From Isoetes taiwanensis (taxonomy: Eukaryota > Streptophyta > Lycopodiopsida > Isoetales > Isoetaceae): 64,000 nt of DNA. Position 1 is the first letter of the stretch; each line of letters begins with the position of its first letter. The translations under genes were made by a program, and so were the position numbers. Positions 33,557 to 45,424 of the stretch are shown here, piece by piece. A model generated the notes under the pieces. It was not told the origin of the DNA, made no database searches, and was given only the letters and a program-made list of their open reading frames with translations. The stretch spans positions 7,854,028 to 7,918,027 of the forward strand of contig JAJEKV010000034.1 of the NCBI GenBank assembly GCA_021234155.1, given 5' to 3'.

Positions 33557-34154
33557 TGTTTGGGGTCTGGGTTCGGGAACTCCTGCAAGACAGCCCTCTG
33601 TGAGGACCCTTGGATCTAACAGGAGAATCCGGGAAGCTATGTCACGCGGGATTTGCAAAACAGAACAGGAAAAGAGAACAGAAAATAGAAAGAGAACAAT
33701 ATGATCACAATGAAGAGAATAACTTCGTTGATGTCAATGAAGATACATGAGCTCTCGCAATCGAGAGAAAACTGAAGTGAGACAAGACTCAAAACTCATC
33801 TAAAAACTCATGTGCTAGCTCTACTCATATATATAGTACAATGGCCTTTGGCCCAATATAGATACTCTGACCGATCTCGGTGCCGACTCCTGGAAGGAGG
33901 CCTGATTTACAGGAATGCTGGCGGTGCCTCTTGAAGTGCCTGGAATCACGCTGACACTGACGCGGGCGGTGACGGGCCGTTACTTGTCTGAGCGCCGCCT
34001 CTTGGTAGCAGACGCGGGCTTTGACTGCGTGGTCTGCTGCTTGGTCTTTTGCTGGGCCTTTGACGACTGACCCGTGCCTGGCTGTGGATCCTTGTTCTTG
34101 ACGTGGTCCGTTGTATGCATGAATAGTCCTGTACCGGGAGGCACAGGACTAACA
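33557..34154 (-). repeat. 5' LTR (right copy), 598 bp
   Basis: Begins TGTTTGGGG and ends GACTAACA on the forward strand; near-identical to 22839-23436. It carries an orphan copy of the large ORF's C-terminal codons (34154-33980), which lie at the very 5' end of the transcript's LTR. Confidence 0.97.
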
Positions 34155-34159
34155 CAATG
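34155..34159. other. Target-site duplication, right copy (CAATG)
   Basis: Same five bases as 22834-22838. Confidence 0.95.
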
Positions 34160-35425
34160 TCTATGCAAACATAAATTTTTAAAATTTCTCGGCTTATCAC
34201 AAGGGTACTACCTCAAGTAGAAGGAAAAAACAAGCAAAGCTAGAAAGATCTATGCACAATATGAAAAAGCAGCAACAAATACAATCACAAGAAACTGACC
34301 GTGGCAGTTTTTTACCCTTACAGCATTTACATGATTCACGGGTGAATTGGTTTTTCCATTCAAATAGTTAAACTCTTCATTATTGGCTATTATTACTTAA
34401 ACTTTTACCCACATTTGTAGTGATAGATCCAGGTTGAGTCACACTTCCTTGGAAAGAGTCTTATCTTCTTGATTGTTCTATTTTCTAATTGATGTATATG
34501 ACCGGACAACCTCATCAGTCTGATGTAACCCAGCTTTTAGCGATCACCGTCCAAGCTTACCATGATGGTTATGTACTTCTGAGGTGCTCACTGTTGTACA
34601 TTGGTCTTAGATTACATTTTTGTTTAGCATTACATGAACTTTCTGCCCATGTGTCTAGCCAGAAAATAAGTTTTAGAAGTTGTTCATGGAGATGCACATT
34701 TGTGGTCTATTGTAAAAGCTCTTGGTTGAAGTTGAATTCAGATTAGGAACCATTTTTGAGCACTTGTACCAAGATAATTTTCCTGAAAAACTTTATAAAA
34801 TGGAAGTGGTTGGACTGTAACATCGGGTTCAACCTTGAAATAAAATATACAAACCACAGAGGCTGCACAAAGTTGAAGAGGAAATGATGCCATTTGTGTT
34901 GGCACAGTTCGTCTGCTCGTACAGAAATAGAGGAAAACGACCTTAGGCATTAATGCCTTTTAGGCAAAGTTCATCCGTTCGTATAACATGCAGAAATAGA
35001 GGAAAATTGACTTTAGGCATTAATGTCTTTAGGCAAATGCAACCTGAAGCTCTAAGCATAAATGTCTTAAGTGTATGTGCCACTGTCTGAGCTCCTGACC
35101 CGTAGAAGTTGTGTTACATTGTAATTGTGTAGTTGTGGATATGCAATTATGCATGCAAAATTTTGTAACATATAGATGGTGCTTGGCAAGGATTTGATAG
35201 AATGCCTGCAAAGAATACAATGATTGCATGGGTTTATGATGTCTATACATTTCCAATTGTGGTTGATTGTTGCATCTGGCTGCAGTATCAAAGCCTCCTT
35301 TCCAAAATTTGTACCTTGGCTATAGATATTGCTGCTCTCTGTTTATAATCCTATTGCATTTTTAGCTTTACATGGTTGCTACTTGAACATTTAGATTCTG
35401 CCTCCTTTGGAAACTCTAAGCTTTA
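34160..35425. other. Intergenic, nothing recognised
   Basis: AT-rich. A partial duplication around 34905-35045 repeats 'cgaccttaggcattaatg' and 'gacttaggcattaatg'-like text with 'gcagaaatagaggaaaa' (three related blocks). No gene. Confidence 0.4.
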
Positions 35426-35429
35426 AGGT

Positions 35430-36345
35430 GCTGCGGACCTAGTGCCACGGCATAGGCAAAGTTGTCAGTCATACTGACCATCTTCTGAAAGTAGATGATG
35501 TATCATGTGGCAGTCGAGTGCGGCCCTCTGAGGAGGCAAGGAACATGTCTCCTGCAGAAGAATCTGATATGGGAATGTGGACTTTACCCCAAGTGCCAGA
35601 GCTAGGAAGGCTTTTTGCCTGCTTCAGGTCATTCTAGGTGTCAAGGGATACCACCAGGCCTCGGACCTCGACTCCAAATAGAAGGAGGCCCAGTCATATA
35701 ACTCTGCTTTATAATTGTTGTTTTGTAGCATATAGTGCCTTCTAGCCCACCGTTACATGCAACCCGATGGAAATGCATCATTATATGGTAGAAGGAAACT
35801 CCTCTCCCCAAATACTTGTAGGTGGGTGTCACCTTCATATTTTGGCATCGGTAAGTGAAGGAGAAAGGCCTTGGATGGCGCAAGGATGAGATGAATAACA
35901 CCTTAGTCTTGGCCAAATTACTCTACAAGACCAAAGTGATGGTATTTAATACCTCTTGGAAAATTTAGAAAAATAACTCTTTTACTTTCCAAGGACAACC
36001 TGTAGAAATTGTTGGGTGTTGAGTTTGCGGGCCCTCTTTTCAGATTGAGGGAGGCTGGTCAGGCAAGGATTGCAAAAGGATATGCTTCTCTTGTACAGCT
36101 AGAGAAACAGTGCTACCAACTCCATTTCCAAGATGTTCATACAAAGCTGCCCCGGCAGAAAGTATCCAGGGCATCCAAATGGCGATGGCATGTCGTAGGC
36201 TAAGAGATCCACAACATCAATGTATATGAGCCAGCTAATGATGTGGTGCATGAGCTGAGCTCCGACACTCTCATGTTCAACAAGCCGACCTTCCAACTGA
36301 TCGATATATAGAACAAACAATGTTGGAGAGAGTGGGCATCAGGGC
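35430..36345 (-). pseudogene. LINE RT fragment, badly decayed
   Basis: In reverse-strand order: PLSPTLFVLYIDQLEG (36340-36290), a mutated active site (LIYIDVVDLLAY where the sister copy has YADD), a gap with foreign sequence at about 35940-36170, then AKTKVLFISS and YKYLG (35910-35810) and remnants of the connecting region down to 35430. Same family as 20870-21570. Inactive. Confidence 0.7.
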
Positions 36346-38850
36346 TCAAATTTGATGGCTTTCACGCCTGTTTTTGGCATATCAAAAGAAGCAAAAATAA
36401 AATTTGTATTGCAAATGAAAGGTAGCCAATGACCAAATGCCTGTCATACAGAAGGGCAATCAAAATACATATTTGTCATTTGAAAGGCTAGAAATTTAAA
36501 TTGTCCTGTCATTTTTTTTTTCTTATCTTTTTATAAATAAAAAAATGATCATATATAGGCCCATATACAAAAATATATGATCCATCCGAACAACCTTTAA
36601 GGTAATGAATTTAAAAACACTTCATGGGCATAGCAAATTAGATACTATCCAACCATTGAAAAAAGGGTACACTAGCTTGCATCGGCCAGGGAATCGCCAA
36701 GGAATCGGCCATGAATTGCCAGGGAATCGGTAGGGAATCGGCCAGGGAACCCCAACTTGCATTGATTTAGATTCAAGAGCCCTCTTGAGCTTACTCATCG
36801 ACAAACTGCTACAGGGTTCTTGGGCTCATACTACAGTCTATACTTGGGCTCTCTGATATGCTCTGCTGCACCAAGATTTTTGAAGCCACGGAATATTTAA
36901 TTCAGACCCACAGAATATTTATGGATAAACAACATATTTCTAAAACCTCTACTTCAACAAACCCACAGAATACTTAGATTCAGACCATTCTTGGGCTCAT
37001 ACTTGGGCTTATGCTTGGCAAACAACACCACCATTCTTGGGCTTACACTTAGGCTCTGGAGCAATATAAAGACAACGTAAGTAAGTTCAGATTTAGATCA
37101 TTTGCTCTATATTATTATGATTTCTTGCTTTTTCTTGCTCCTTGCATTTCCGTAGTTTCCAAATTTTTATTATGGCAGTGGCTTCTTTAAGCTAAAAAAA
37201 GGGAAGGCCAATCAATGTATATCTATGCTTTCTTTCTGCAAATTCTCTAATAGCATAGTTGCAAGCTCATGCGCTCAAACGCAGAACAATCCAACATAGT
37301 TCTTGAGGAGCCATAGAAATTATAGAAGGCTCTTGTAATGTACAGAAGAACATACCTATTGTTGATGTACATTTAAAACTTGGTTATATTATTACGAGTT
37401 TATAATAGACTTTACAACTTTTTTTTTTTTTTTTTTTTTAACATAAAAATAGTTTCTGTCATTTGGAATTTTTGTCTTGCATTTGAAAGGTTAAAATTGA
37501 AAGACTTCCTGCCATGCGAAAGGCGTAAATCTTTTTTGCCTGTCACAAGAAAATTAGGGGTAGCCTTCAAATTTGGGCACCAATTAAACTATTGAAGCAT
37601 CCACAAGAATGTTACATAAGCTACCTGAACAGATCCGGGCTCAAAACTTAAAGGTTGTGAAAATCCAGTGGCATGCAGCTGTTAAAAGGTTTAAAAGGTC
37701 AAAGAGTTATTGATTGGCCTTGCTACTAAATAGAAAAATTAGAGGCCTTACTCCGAGATTATATCTAGTCAACCATATGCATAGAAACAAAGCATAGTTC
37801 AGTCATGTGCATAAGAAAAGCTGTGCAGAATAGTAGACAAAAATAGCATGGAGATTTTTGTCCCTATGAGGCCTATCTTTGCACATCAAGCTCTTTCTAT
37901 CTCCTGCGGTTAGTACATCATAGAAACAACAGCTATAGACATGAAAGAAGATGTCCACACCAAAATCTTCCAGAAGCAATCTAAGTCTGTATTTTTGCTT
38001 TGATTTAACTATAGACTTAAGATTTAAAATAAAACCCCCTCCATCTCCAGAACAGAGCTTACATTTACTAAGTCGCCATCTTGCCAAGTCGCAATCTTTA
38101 CCAAGTCGAATGGCTACAGGCGCTATGGCGCGTACTTCCTGTAAGCATAGTTGTAATACATAGGGGATTATAGATGGAAAGAACTAGCTAAAACGCATGA
38201 AAAAGGAAGGTCAAGGCAGCCTATGGACTCACTTCGACCCCTCTCCTCTGCCACCATCGCTCCCCTGCCACCATCGCTCAATCTCTTCAGAGGGAGAAAG
38301 AGCGCCATACGGAAGGCGCTTTCCAAGGAACCAACCAAATTTTGAAATGAATTAGTGGAAGTAGCGGGAAAAATTGCACTAAAATGTTTCATTTCGGATT
38401 ATATTTCGTATTATGCCACAAAATTGTTCTTTTCTAATTTTTTTGGGGTTGCCCTTTAAGGACAAGCATTAACATGCCTAAGTAGTAATACATATGGCAA
38501 AGATAATTGGATACACATGGCAAGGATTTTGCATGTGCTAAAATATATATTTGATGGATAGTTAAGAATTTGGAAGAGTCGAAAAATCAAAAGCAGTTTT
38601 GGTTGGGCCAAAATTAGACCTCGAATCTTTTGTGACATTGTGATCTGTAAGCTGACAGTCTGAGGTGCTATAGCCGTTGTTTGTTGTATCCCCTGTTAAT
38701 TCGATCGTAATTACGACCCTGCCGCTGTGATCATACAGTTCACAGATGTAATAAGGTATCATGACTATCTAATATACATGAATAAGGTATCGCGATTATG
38801 TAGTGGATTGGCTTCCATGTATGATAAGGTGTCGTAACTACTGTACTCAT
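36346..38850. other. Intergenic with small repeats
   Basis: A minisatellite-like stretch at about 36677-36757 repeats (g)ccagggaatcgg with variation 5-6 times. 'Cttgggct' phrases recur at 36820-37055. A tandem pair of tgccaccatcgctc lies at about 38246-38282. A T run of about 20 lies at 37420-37439. No gene recognised. Confidence 0.45.
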
Positions 38851-38856
38851 GATATG

Positions 38857-39990
38857 ATGATGAATAGAATGACGAATAGAGCGGAGTTGTATGATTGGGC
38901 CCATCAGTCACGCCTGTTCAAGGTCCTAGTGGAGCCTGTCCTTTTATACGGGGTGGAAGTATGGGGCCCAAGGTTTTTTGCTACTTGAATGACTTGGAGC
39001 AGTCCGAAAAGCCTTCTTAGTAACGAGCACTAGGGGTGAAGTCCACATCCCATATCAAATTCTAACATGGTTCAGGAGACATTCTTGCCTCTTCGGAGGG
39101 CGGCCCTTGATCGCCACATTGTCTATTTTTGAGTTATGGTCAATATGGGCGATGCTTTTTCCCCTAAACTAGCTTATATCATGGCAATGGAGCCGCAAAG
39201 GCGCCCTCAAGGCCTCTTTGGGAAAAAAGAGCTCAATGGTTGGCTAGATGGAATGTGCGGGAGCACAGGTGCATACATGTGCAAACAGAGGCAGTCGCCA
39301 TAGCTTGAGGCAATATCTTGACGATTGCTTCCTCGGCAAGCTTTGGGATGCCAATGCCCTTGAATAGGTCAAGACAAAGACACTACCCGTATCCACATAA
39401 ATCCCACATTGGAACGAGGCCCGCAATGCTACCTGCGTACCCACTTGCCCATGAAAAGGCGCAGAACTCATTGCCTCCATTAAAATTGGGGCACATCATC
39501 TTCTTCGGATTGAGACAAAAGCAGGATGGATTGGTGAGCCACGCCAGGGGTGCTCTGTCAATCTTTGCCAAATGGGAGTCATTGAGGATGAATCTCATAC
39601 CCTTCAAAGTTGCCCGGCATATGATCAAATTCGGACCGCGATATCTTTGAAACTGGTCGCCCAAAATATCAAGTTACATGTGACATTGAGCACGGCATCC
39701 GTTTCATTGGCATCTTTGGGATCATATCTTTAGGAGGTTATGGACATGCGAGGTCAGCTATGTCCTCGGGCACACACTTGACATGTATATAAACATTGAT
39801 GTATACTTGTACAGTTTGACAGCATTCTTATTACTGCCACGGTTTTTCCCTCGAAAACCCTTCGGGGCGGGGGGTTTTTTAACCCGGACAGTAATAAGTT
39901 TGCTGTGCTCCTTATGGGTCCCATAGGCCGATTGGCCTCAGTGGACGATAAAAAATCATTCTCATTCTCATTCTCTTCAAAAAACAAAAA
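38857..39990 (+). pseudogene. 5'-truncated LINE copy with (ATTCTC)n tail
   Basis: Starts within the post-RT region (AELYDWAHQSRLFKVLVEPVLLYG…EVWGP at 38880-38970) and continues through many stops (FLPLRRAALDRHIVYF; THLPMKRRRTH) to the 3' block ggtttttccctcgaaaaccc (39842-39861) and gggtcccataggcc. It ends at 39955-39975 in about three (CATTCT) repeats. Not functional. Confidence 0.8.
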
Positions 39991-40855
39991 GTATATATGA
40001 ATGACCTCCTATCCAAAATCTCGATCAACATCGTCATAAGTTATCTTCTTCATTTCTGGAAAAGACACAAAGCATCCACAAGGTTTTTTCATGCACTTAC
40101 AATATGTAACTTTGGCACCATCAGCTCGCCCATCAGGTGATCGGCTGACATATAATTATATACCAAACATGGTTCTACAAACCAAGCATTATTCAAGTTT
40201 TACTAGCATAGCTTTCATTTATTAATGTATTTTTTGAGTTATATTTGCCTTTAACGTCCATATGTGCAATTACTCACAACACCACAACTACTCCATCAAA
40301 TCCCCAAGGCTCTTTTTGTCGAAAAAAAGTTACACCGGCGTGAAGGGAAACCCAACGTGAGGTATGTCAGCATTGTCGCATATAAGTATGTCAAGTATAG
40401 TAGGGACATGCATTCATATCGGCCTCCTATTTAAAATTATGACTTTTGCAGGTCTTCTAGCAGTTTTGGTCATGTTCGTCAGTCTAATAATCCACATCTT
40501 TCTCAATCCAACACACCACATTGGTTTATCTACTTTATTATTGCATTGTGTTGCAGTTTTGCCTATATTAAGTATATCAAGAAATTATGCAAATACAATA
40601 GAGAATGTTCCTGCCCAAGCCAATGTGCCTGGTTTGGTCCTAGCTCACCCTAACAGGTTCGCCAGGCTCGCCAGGCCCTTAATAAGAATCTGATAGAAAT
40701 AATGAAATAGGAGGGTATACTTTGTACCTGGGCCTGCTAAACGACTTAAAATCTTAATGTGACCCAACTCGATAATGACTTTGCTATTTTCTAAATGATA
40801 GACGAGCTTAAAAAAGGAACTATATTCTTTATTTCACATCCAAAGTTTTTTTTTA
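39991..40855. other. Intergenic, nothing recognised
   Basis: AT-rich; one 109-codon open frame (40364-40693) is hydrophobic and unlike any family I know, probably chance. Confidence 0.35.
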
Positions 40856-40861
40856 GCAAGA

Positions 40862-41184
40862 AGGACACCAGAGGTGACACAGAAAGTGCACTTTTCTGGA
40901 TTGAGACTGATACCAGACTCATCACATTTTTGAAAAACAAGCTCTAATTTGTCAAGATGTTCTTCCATGGAGCTATATGCCGAGAAATCATCCTAAAGAT
41001 TTGTAGAAAGGCATTATCTTTCATATAATCTTGAAATACAGATAGCATGATACGTTGAAAAGTGGATGGAGAATTGGATAATCCGAAAGGGACCACTTTG
41101 TAGGCAAAATTGCCCCACGACGTGGTGAAAGTGGTTTTCAATTGATCTTTAGCTCTGATAGAGATTTGATTGTATCCCGAAAGA
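40862..41184 (-). pseudogene. Orphan Ty3/gypsy RT fragment, relative of the complete element
   Basis: Reverse strand matches the RT of the complete element: TTFTTSWGNFAYKVVPFGLS, NSPSTFQRIMLSVFQDYMKD, then AFLQIF followed by a one-base deletion that breaks the active site, then DDFSAY in the shifted frame and CDESGISLNPEKCTF. It is shorter at both ends and has no LTR near it. The residue before DD is again encoded by what was a CAG/CAA Gln codon. Confidence 0.85.
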
Positions 41185-44100
41185 TGGTTGTTATTGGAGC
41201 ATTTTAAGATATACTTTTGTCCAGAATTCTATATAGTAGATTCTTTTAGTAGATATTGAGGTTAATGATTTATGGACACTCCAAAAAATCATGAGACTAT
41301 AGCTCGTATAGATAGCAACTCATGGCCACAAGAATTGCATCAAAACTTGTAATAATAAGAGAGAAATAATTCTTAAACCTCAAGCAGTGTTTTTGACCGA
41401 AGTAGGGTTTGGCAGCTTCCACCGATGTCAAATGATAGCAAGAAAATCTAGAAGCATAAAACTCAATGTGTTCTATGATAAACAGACAAATACCTCCAAC
41501 TTTAACAAGGTTTAGGTCACTTTATACTAGAAATATTGAAGAAGACATTTCTGAACTGGTATTGAAACTGCCAAATTCTCTAATGTTTGAGCAATCACCA
41601 CAAGATATAGATGACCCTATTGGTCTTGAAATTCTCAGAGCTCATTAAGAAACAAGTGAAGACTCAAATGGTGGCAGTATATTACAAATTTAAATTTTCT
41701 TTCGTGAGTTACATGGGTTTAAGTGGCAAAGGTCATGTGGGCCAGTTCTGGTCCATGGTTCCGAAATGGTCCTAGAGACAGGTCTAATGTTAAACTATAA
41801 ATAAAGTCATAGAAAAAGCACCCAGCATTGTTGGGTTTTTTGCCGCTTAAAACTAAAAATTACTGAAGATATTTGAGAATGTCTAGTTGGACACCTTTTT
41901 TTCATTACAAAAACATATAATATTTATCACCTATCTAAGCACCAATCCATTAATTTGAGAAAAAACAGCTAATTTGAGAATTTTAACTAGCAAGCATGAT
42001 ATATTTAGCTCAATAATAAGCTAGCAAGCATGACACATTTTGCTCATTTTAAGCTAGCTAGCAAGACCATTTTTATAGCTCTTAAACAACCAAGCAGATC
42101 ACATTTTACTCAGGTCGAGACACAAGTTTATCATCATTATCATCATCTTTATGCTCATTAGCAACCATGTCTCTTGATTAAGAGTCAATGGTTTTTACAT
42201 GCGTGTATCGAGGCAGATCATTAGGATTAGGCCTCCACCTCTTCTCCCAACAACCCACATAGTTCTTGGGATAAGGTATAACTTTCCTACTGACACGCTC
42301 CCACTAAGAGATATACACCTCTTCGTAGTGAGGTTTTTACATAGGGTTTTTCTCTGCCTAAGCTGACCAGGTAGGGCAGCTATCAGGTGGCCTCACAAGC
42401 AAGAATATACCCTTCTTAATAGCTTGATATGGATTAAAGATATGAACCGGATTTTTGGGTCTCTGATTGGCCGGGCCTACATATGGACCGGCAATTACAT
42501 GATGAGGTGGTAAGATGAAGTGGCAAGAGCAAGGTGTGGCAAACACGTACTGAGGTGGCAAAAACACAATGAGGTAGCAAAGTTTGGCAAAAGTTTTGAG
42601 GTTAGGTGCAACATGAATTGGTGAATTGAATTTCATCATATCCACCATGAGACCATAATGACATATAACCCAATATGAAATTAGATTGGTTATCTTTTGA
42701 TTGATTTGCCTCCTATTCATTTAGATGTCATAAAACTAGCCTAGTAGCATTAAATTATTAGAGTTGACTTGATGAACTCGCAAATTCAATGCGAATGTGA
42801 GGACTGAATGATCTCATTATGGATAAATATTCAATGCCCAATTGATGGCGGGCCAGACGCTTGAGGAGCAATTAGTTGGAACTGAAACGACAATAGAAAT
42901 AATAGATAGGGCGAGGTGCCAAATGAGAGCATTAAATTGCACATTTTAAGCGAATGGAATTAATGAACTCCCAAAACCCACATATGTCACATAGATAGAT
43001 AGAACTTTTTACATGGCAAAAAGGGCCACCCAAAGCCTTTATAGTTGCCCCTTTCATGAGATGAACATGATCAATAATAGCAGTTTGTGCCGAGTTCCTT
43101 GGAACACTAGCATCCCACTATTGAAATCAAGAATTTCCTATAGAGAAAAAAATTCCAGGAAGTTTCCCAGTCAAAATTTGGGGGTTTCCTTATATTTTTC
43201 TGGATGAAACTTAAATTTTCATAGCCCCTTCTGCATGGCATAAATTATAGAGAAAATATAATTGTTGGGTTTTTAAAGTTTGTCCCACACTGAATTAATA
43301 GATGAACAAGAAAAAGAACAATTAATAGGCTGAATGACTAATACGTTCTGAAGACGGTGCATCTTGAATGAGTAACATGCAAAAATGTGATAATTAAGAA
43401 GGTTGTGCAAATATTGTACAACCCAAATCGAGTCATTTGCACAACTTCTCTCCATCTTCATTATAGTTCCAAAGAAGAAGTTGGTAGAGTATATTAATTG
43501 CATGGAGATCTGATTGCATATATATTATTACTAGTACGTGGGAAGGTTGGGGTAATTAGAGTTTAAAAAGATTGTTTTATTTTGCCAGCCAAACAAAGGA
43601 TGATAGATTTCTTGCAACTAAAAGTTCATGCATATGGGAGGGGCTCTTAAAGTTTAGATTAATTGAGGCATGGTGTGTATATAGTTGTCGAAAGAGACAG
43701 ACAAATACTAATCGAGCAAGCAAGCCATAATAAAGGGTCCCCTCTGTATCGTGGTAAATGTCAAGAATTAAGTCTCGTAAAGGCAAATGTGAGTGAGATG
43801 AATGCCATAGCCAAATAAATTGAAAGAAATTACAGAAGATAGGTTTTGAGGTCTGGCAAGTGTGAGAGCAGATGACGCCACTAACATAAATGCTATATAG
43901 CCAAGGAATCCCACGTATGCCTTCAAAAAATGCACACGATTTAAGTCTAGTTCGTGTGTAGTTATGGCATCGGACAAGCCGAATTTTAACTTTAAATTTC
44001 TCTTTCCTGGCAGAACAGATCAGAACAGAGGCATCATATATGTCCCCCATTTTCTTCATTCTAGGTATGTTTAGGTTTTTATTTAGAAGCGAAAAGAAGC

Positions 44101-44320
44101 AGCTTCCTATATATGAATCATGTAATAATGTAATATGTTAGGTGGTAAGTGCATTTTTGGATCATCAAATCTGAAAATGGAAGGCCCCTGTGCATTTATG
44201 CAGTCCATGCCTTGGCATTGAATAGAAACCTAGAAATTGGGCCCGATTAAGTGTAGATTTTTTGGAGTGCAAAAGTCCCAAGATTTGCAGAGGGATTGAA
44301 GGCGATGCCTGAGCATTAAG
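41185..44320. other. Intergenic, nothing recognised
   Basis: AT-rich. 'Agctagcaagcatga' recurs three times at 41985-42065. Open frames at 42358-42720 and 43577-44059 (reverse) have no recognisable content. Confidence 0.4.
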
Positions 44321-44327
44321 TAGAGTT

Positions 44328-44335
44328 ATAAAAGC
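44328..44335 (+). promoter_or_regulatory. Candidate TATA box of the WW-domain gene
   Basis: TATAAAAG, 209 bases upstream of the ATG at 44544; would give a 5' UTR of about 180 bases. Confidence 0.35.
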
Positions 44336-44543
44336 ATGGGTCCTTGGTTGAGTGAAGCGAAGAGAGCTTTGAAGATGACGATGATAGAAGCTGAGGCGGA
44401 GTAATGCGGGCAATGAATGCCTCTTCAATTCTGCTATTTTACTTTCACCAAACTCTGGTCTTTGCAAATCAGTACCATCTTTTTTCTAGAGAAGACTGCC
44501 CATTTATATGCTTGCAATTTATACGCGGCTCCATTTGATTGCA

Positions 44544-45424
44544 ATGGCCGTGGATTTGGAAGTAGGTTGTTCTGAAACATTGATTCGGATGAATAATAAG
44601 AAGAAGAGAGCATGGGGAGATGATGAGCAGAAGCTTTTGAATATGATGATGGGTTATGCCCCTGACAGCCATAGCCATAGCCATACTCTTGATCTCTTAG
44701 GAAGCTCCCCTTCTCAGTTGCTGGAATTGGGTCAAGAACAAGCGCTTCCTCTTGGATGGGAAAAGCGACTGGATCTCAAGGTTATCTTCAAAAATCCTAC
44801 CTTTAAAATTTTTCAGTTCCATGCTTATGTTGTTTGAGTTTTACAGTCTGGAAGGGTTTATTTTATCAACTGGAATACTGGCATCACAACCCTGGATGAT
44901 CCTCGTAAGGCCATGGATGGCAAGTCTAACTCTGTGCAACGAGAAAAGAGTGATGTTGATTTGAAGTTAAAATTGTGTGTGGAGGATGAATTGGAAAATG
45001 AAAGGGCAACTCCTCAGTGCCTCTGGCTTCTCAGCTCCAATCCAGGTCCAAATCTAGTCATTTTTTGTTTATGTTCTTCAGAATGTCTTGCGTAATGTTA
45101 GAACTTGCATGTAACATAATGCAACACAAATGCAACATTGAGCAACACAATGACATAGTATAATTTGCTATTATCAACCTCCACATAATTTTACTTGTTG
45201 GCCTTTATTAACAGCATGTTCTTCATTTGGACTTTCCAGATTCAAGGCAAGATGAGTTTGCTGAAGTTGGAGAATCGGATGCCATGACCATGCTCACCGC
45301 CTGTAAAAGGTGTCTCATGTATGTCATGATCTCTCCTTCAGATCCTAGATGCCCCAAATGTGAGAGCAACGTCCTGCTCCATTTTCCTACTTTTAAAAAA
45401 TGCAAAGTCGAGCGCGATCTTTGA
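44544..45424 (+). CDS. WW-domain protein with C-terminal zinc ribbon (CFL1-like), 3 exons
   Basis: Exons 44544-44780, 44847-45045 and 45240-45424, each bounded by GT/AG and in phase (0, then 1), giving about 206 aa. The WW domain spans exons 1-2: LPLGWEKRLDLK, then SGRVYFINWNTGITTLDDPR, with the first Trp present and the last aromatic/Pro pair as DDPR. The C-terminus has CKRCLMYVMISPSDPRCPKC, a CX2C…CX2C ribbon. This combination is typical of the plant family that includes CURLY FLAG LEAF 1, transcriptional co-regulators acting with HD-ZIP IV factors in cuticle development; a precise orthology is not claimed. Start chosen at MAVDLEVG; an upstream in-frame ATG at 44508 is possible. Frame intact. 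Confidence 0.82.

Larger units (their letters stand above)
22839..34154 (-). mobile_element. Complete Ty3/gypsy (Tat/Athila-type) retrotransposon, 11.3 kb
   Basis: Two 598-bp LTRs in direct orientation, TGTT…AACA ends, 5-bp target duplication, PBS beside the right LTR and PPT beside the left: the element reads on the reverse strand. Order in sense: 5' LTR, PBS, gag with three zinc knuckles, protease, RT, RNase H, integrase without chromodomain (GPY motif, then NGFRLKQF), an antisense ORF, a large downstream ORF, PPT, 3' LTR. Lack of a chromodomain, the IDGGS protease motif and the downstream ORF place it near Tat/Athila. The LTRs differ at 4 of 598 positions, so insertion is recent, yet gag-pol carries about five lesions. 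Confidence 0.95.

Noticed and set aside
36677-36757. CRISPR-like array
   Set aside because: Short contiguous minisatellite variants with no spacers, in plant DNA.
40364-40693. Hydrophobic 109-codon forward frame
   Set aside because: No family resemblance, no splice or promoter support; AT-rich DNA often gives such frames.
43577-44059. Reverse frame of 160 codons upstream of the WW gene
   Set aside because: Low-complexity composition, no motif; likely chance in promoter DNA.
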